NCBI GenBank assembly: GCA_003561495.1
Contig: PWWM01000103.1
Coordinates: 1 to 16,677, forward strand
Length of the DNA stretch: 16,677 nucleotides
Direction: 5' to 3'
DNA from: Gammaproteobacteria bacterium
Lineage (GTDB): Bacteria > Pseudomonadota > Gammaproteobacteria > Xanthomonadales > Wenzhouxiangellaceae
Below, in pieces: positions 14,048-16,677 of the stretch. Under the pieces are notes generated by a model. That model was not told the origin of the DNA. It ran no database searches and saw only the letters and a list, made by a program, of their open reading frames with translations. Position 1 is the first letter of the stretch. Each line of letters opens with the position of its first letter. A program made the position numbers and the translations under genes.

Positions 14048-14188
14048 AATTGCAAACCGATACTCAGGCCCGCCATCAAGTCGACAAGGCGCTCCAGACC
14101 GTTAGCCCTTTTCGGAAATTTGACCCGATTTTCCAACGGAAACTGTCACCTTTGCTATGGTCTCCAAAGGTTGAATCTCGTCTGACTC

Positions 14189-16042
14189 ATGTCTCACACC
14201 AGCAAATCTGAATCCTTCAAATATTCCGTTCTCAACCGTCAAGCCTTGCGGCTGGCTCCGCTAACGATGGCCGTGGGCGGCTCTCTCGCCCACGCCGGCA
14301 CCAATACCATTGAAGTCACCACGCTGGCCAGTGCCGGCACCCCCGGTGAATGCACCCTGCACGATGCGGTTGCGGCTGCCAACACCCAGGCCGCCTATGG
14401 AACCTGTTCGGCACCGACGGGTGACTATCCGACCATCGTGTTCGCCGGCGGGCTTTCCGGGACCATCACCGAGTCCGCGTCGCTGGTGATCTCGGCCTCG
14501 CTGCGAATTGATGGCGATGAACGCATCGGCGTGGAGCTGTCAGCCACGGCCAGCGGCTCGGTACTGATCGCCGAGGACAGTGTCGAGCAGCTGACCATTG
14601 ACGGGCTGACCATTTCCGGCGGTAACGCCGGATCCGGAGGCGGCATCAACAGCCAGGCGACTCATCTGACCGTGCGCGATTCGGAAATCAGCGGCAACAC
14701 GGTCACGGGAAGTGGTGGCGGCATCCATCATGTTTCGGTTCCTGAAGGAGAGGTCGAGATTCGCGACAGCGAGTTTTCGCAGAACGATGCGATCGAAGGT
14801 GGTGGACTGTCTCTGGACAAGACCGGTGAGGGCTCGGTGACTGTTCGTGACAATGATTTTGCCGACAATTCAAGCTTCTACAGCGGCGGAGCCGTTCTGG
14901 TGAGGGCTGATCAGGCTGATGACTTGATCATCAAGTACAACAACTTCACGGACAATCAGGCTTACCTGGGTATCGGTGGCGGCATGGCTGCTTACATGAA
15001 TGACGGACAGGCTGGCTTCAAGTACAACCAGTTCGGCTTCAACGAAACCCTGGCGGGTAATGGTGGAGCACTTGGCTTGATCGCTGAAAATCAGAGCGTC
15101 AGCACCCGTGACGGAGTCTATGGGTACAACGAGGCTTACATTTCCGGTGGCGCGCTGTTTGCCGAACTTGATCATGACAGCTACCTGTACATTGATCAGG
15201 CATACGCACTGTTCAACGAAAGCTTCTTGTCCGGCGGCGGCGCCCGGATTGACGGCGACGGCGCCGAGCTGGTGATCAACCATTCGAGAATCGTCGGAAA
15301 TTCTGCCAACACGGGAGGTGGGCTGACATTGACCGGAGGCCTCGAGCATTTCGAAATGTACGCATCAATCATGTCGCTCAACCAGGCAGATACGGGCGGT
15401 CATATCCTTTTGGGTACCGAAACCAGTGAAATCACGGGTGAGTTTGCCATCCGGTCCAGTGAGCTTTACTACGCAGGAGGTGGCGGCGGAATCGCCGCGT
15501 ACCTGGGTGATGACACCGATCTTCTGGTCAGCAACAGCACACTAGCCGCCAATTCCGGATCGGACTTCGGCGCCATTCGCGCAGCCGGCAGTGGCGTGCT
15601 AAGGGTGGCTTACTCCACCCTGTCGTTCAACAATGCCGCGTCCGGAGGCGACGGTGTTTCCTCCTCAGTCCCATGTTCCATCCGCAATTCGCTATTTGCA
15701 AACCTGGTTTCCGCGGACAGTAGCGAGCTGTCCGGTTCCAGCAACTGCAGTGTCCGTCACTCGCTGATCAATGACATCACCGGATCGACCTTTTCCAATG
15801 ACGGCGGCAACCTGCTTGACGTGGACCCACAACTGCAAGACTTCGACAATCACGGTGGCCCGACCCAAACCCATCGTATAGCGTCAACCAGCCCGGCCAT
15901 CGACGCCGGCCACGACTTCGGCGATGCCCCCGAATACGACCAGCGCGGCCCGGGCTTTGAACGCATCTCGGGCAACGGCCTGGACATCGGCGCCTACGAA
16001 TTCCAGGTCGGTGTCTTCCAGGATCGCTTCGAACAGCCCTGA
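14189..16042 (+). CDS. Secreted right-handed beta-helix protein with choice-of-anchor-Q-like end
   Basis: A 617-residue protein with a signal peptide (RLAPLTMAVGGSLAHAG, cleavage near residue 36). A CSLREA-like start follows (IEVTTLASAGTPGECTLHDAVAAANT). A long series of parallel beta-helix coils occupies about 100-540, with repeated DSEISGNTVTGSGGGI-type turns (stretches of Gly with N-x-A/S pairs). The C-terminus (about 548-608) has DPQLQDFDNHGG, SPAIDAGHDFGD, DQRGPGF and DIGAYEFQ, the choice-of-anchor Q signature, and ends VFQDRFEQP, a tail of the xxFxDxFE kind that I recall from many secreted proteins of this bacterial group. No enzyme motif is seen; adhesin-like or cell-surface roles are possible. 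An AAAGG lies 21 bases before the ATG, too far for a normal ribosome-binding site. A TGCTATGGT extended -10-like sequence lies at 14152-14160. Confidence 0.88.
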   Translation: MSHTSKSESFKYSVLNRQALRLAPLTMAVGGSLAHAGTNTIEVTTLASAGTPGECTLHDAVAAANTQAAYGTCSAPTGDYPTIVFAGGLSGTITESASLVISASLRIDGDERIGVELSATASGSVLIAEDSVEQLTIDGLTISGGNAGSGGGINSQATHLTVRDSEISGNTVTGSGGGIHHVSVPEGEVEIRDSEFSQNDAIEGGGLSLDKTGEGSVTVRDNDFADNSSFYSGGAVLVRADQADDLIIKYNNFTDNQAYLGIGGGMAAYMNDGQAGFKYNQFGFNETLAGNGGALGLIAENQSVSTRDGVYGYNEAYISGGALFAELDHDSYLYIDQAYALFNESFLSGGGARIDGDGAELVINHSRIVGNSANTGGGLTLTGGLEHFEMYASIMSLNQADTGGHILLGTETSEITGEFAIRSSELYYAGGGGGIAAYLGDDTDLLVSNSTLAANSGSDFGAIRAAGSGVLRVAYSTLSFNNAASGGDGVSSSVPCSIRNSLFANLVSADSSELSGSSNCSVRHSLINDITGSTFSNDGGNLLDVDPQLQDFDNHGGPTQTHRIASTSPAIDAGHDFGDAPEYDQRGPGFERISGNGLDIGAYEFQVGVFQDRFEQP

Positions 16043-16066
16043 TGGGGTAAAATACTGGCCCACGAC

Positions 16067-16126
16067 GCGCCCGTAGCTCAGCTGGATAGAGTACTGCCCT
16101 CCGAAGACTGAGGTCAGGGGCCGAGT
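16067..16126 (+). pseudogene. Decayed tRNA-Arg(CCG) copy
   Basis: The first 40 bases match the intact tRNA at 16150 with one mismatch (28 identical, T for C, 11 identical), covering the acceptor 5' strand, the D-arm and the whole anticodon loop CTCCGAA. After that similarity fades: the anticodon stem 3' side becomes GACTG with two mismatched pairs, and AGGTCAGGGGCCGAG is a worn version of the variable loop and T-arm. The acceptor 3' strand and CCA are missing. A TAAAAT -10-like element stands 13 bases before it (16048-16053) and another before the intact gene. Confidence 0.8.
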
Positions 16127-16149
16127 AAAATACAATCAGTTTCCCCAGT

Positions 16150-16226
16150 GCGCCCGTAGCTCAGCTGGATAGAGTACCGCCCTCCGAAGGCGGGGGTCAC
16201 AGGTTCGAATCCTGTCGGGCGCGCCA
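16150..16226 (+). tRNA. tRNA-Arg (anticodon CCG)
   Basis: All arms fold: acceptor GCGCCCG (16150-16156) with CGGGCGC (16216-16222), D-arm GCTC/GAGT, anticodon stem CCGCC/GGCGG around CTCCGAA with anticodon CCG at 16184-16186, T-arm ACAGG/CCTGT around TTCGAAT, discriminator G and an encoded CCA. It reads the arginine codon CGG. TAAAAT at 16126-16131 may be its -10 element, though it lies 18 bases upstream. Confidence 0.97.
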
Positions 16227-16493
16227 ATTTCCTCAATTTTTCAAGTGTTTATATCAGTCGCCCCCCAAATATCTTGTTGACGTTTTTGCTGTCAACGAAA
16301 AATAAGTGGTCATTTTTCGCGAGCCTTTCACCCAGCGATCTTGCCAGTGGATAAAAGGCCAAATTTTGCCCGATGACGAAATGTTGACGTTTCAGTGACG
16401 TCACCGGTGGTCAAAAATCGACCGTTTGACCACAGTCCTCAATGACCAAAAACGGGGCTTAAAAGCCGGTTTCCAGGGGCGAAGAGCGCTTCG
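16227..16493. other. AT-richer non-coding stretch with TGAC/GTCA inverted repeats
   Basis: No convincing gene is seen. The stretch is visibly richer in A and T than the rest of the window. It carries GTTGAC (16276-16281) facing GTCAAC (16291-16296) with a 9-base loop; the palindrome GTGACGTCAC (16395-16404) overlapping CACCGGTG (16402-16409); GTGGTCAAA (16407-16415) facing TTTGACCAC (16425-16433), again with a 9-base loop; and single copies of GTGGTCA (16306), GTTGACG (16383) and TGACCA (16443). Such a cluster could be binding sites for a regulator, integrase or replication protein. Confidence 0.6.
16448..16467 (-). terminator. Rho-independent terminator of the right-end gene
   Basis: Read on the minus strand, GGCTT-TT-AAGCC is followed by CCCGTTTTT. 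It lies about 27 bases after the stop of the minus-strand gene at 16496-16494. Another perfect 6-base hairpin, GCGAAG/CTTCGC (16479-16494), touches that stop codon. Confidence 0.55.
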
Positions 16494-16677
16494 CTATTCA
16501 GAGGGTCGGTTTTCTGCTGCCTGCCGCTGGGCCCGTCTGAAGAAGTGCTTCGTGGCCTGCTCGCGTGCATCGCTGTCTGTCATCACGATATTGCGCATTT
16601 CGTTGTCTTGCTGGAAGAGTTTCACCATCCCCTGGAAGAACGCTCGGGAGAACGTGTTGTAGACCACATCCGTCGGA
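16494..16677 (-). CDS. C-terminal end of an unrecognised protein (partial)
   Basis: The minus-strand frame is open from the right edge to a TAG at 16496-16494 and gives 60 residues containing FSRAFFQGMVKLFQQDNE, MRNIVMTDSDAREQATKHF and a basic tail FRRAQRQAAENRPSE. The composition is that of a helical soluble protein and looks genuinely coding; the frames on the other strand read poorly. It resembles the helical ends of large DNA-processing proteins, but I cannot assign a family. Two hairpins follow the stop, one with a T-run. Being next to a tRNA in AT-richer DNA, it may belong to an integrated segment. Confidence 0.6.
   Translation of the reverse strand, partial: PTDVVYNTFSRAFFQGMVKLFQQDNEMRNIVMTDSDAREQATKHFFRRAQRQAAENRPSE

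Noticed and set aside
16426..16662. Plus-strand frame of 78 codons at the right end
   Set aside because: The minus-strand frame there has better protein character and a terminator after its stop.

Overview
The window looks like a chromosomal segment of a gammaproteobacterium with high GC content and dense coding. Gene content and order (Pil-Chp genes, gshB, tonB, yqgE, ruvX, pyrB), the short intergenic heptamer arrays and the C-terminal end of a secreted beta-helix protein recall the Xanthomonadales/Chromatiales side of the class, for example Wenzhouxiangella-like bacteria. That placement is inference from gene order and style, not from a search.

Region 1 (1-831, minus strand) is the start of a type IV pilus chemotaxis-like (Pil-Chp) operon: pilG, then pilI running off the left edge. 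pilH, which lies between them in Pseudomonas, is missing. Region 2 (980-6421, plus strand) is one tightly packed run of housekeeping genes: gshB, tonB, yqgE, ruvX, pyrB, thiS, thiG, trmB. Most neighbours overlap by a few bases. Region 3 (6505-9120) holds an SLC13-type permease with cytoplasmic TrkA-C domains, then a Rieske ferredoxin-like gene (minus) whose start overlaps head-to-head with a small two-helix membrane protein gene (plus). Arrays of degenerate 7-bp units sit at the gene borders here and on both sides of trmB, together with a GTAG-type REP hairpin.

Region 4 (9151-13975, minus strand) is the most interesting part. It is a coupled signalling operon: a periplasmic NMT1/SsuA-like binding protein with no transporter partners, a membrane hybrid histidine kinase, a frameshifted stand-alone histidine-kinase dimerisation (DHp) domain, and a response regulator with an EAL c-di-GMP phosphodiesterase domain. 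Every junction is a 4-base start/stop overlap. The layout suggests ligand binding outside the cell membrane being turned into c-di-GMP breakdown. The DHp piece sits where a phosphotransfer protein would be expected, but it has lost the usual histidine and carries a +1 frameshift.

Region 5 (14189-16042) encodes a secreted right-handed beta-helix protein. Region 6 (16043-16677) has a decayed tRNA-Arg copy, an intact tRNA-Arg(CCG), an AT-richer stretch full of TGAC/GTCA palindromes and inverted repeats, and the 3' end of an unrecognised minus-strand gene. The change in character after the tRNA suggests the edge of an acquired segment.
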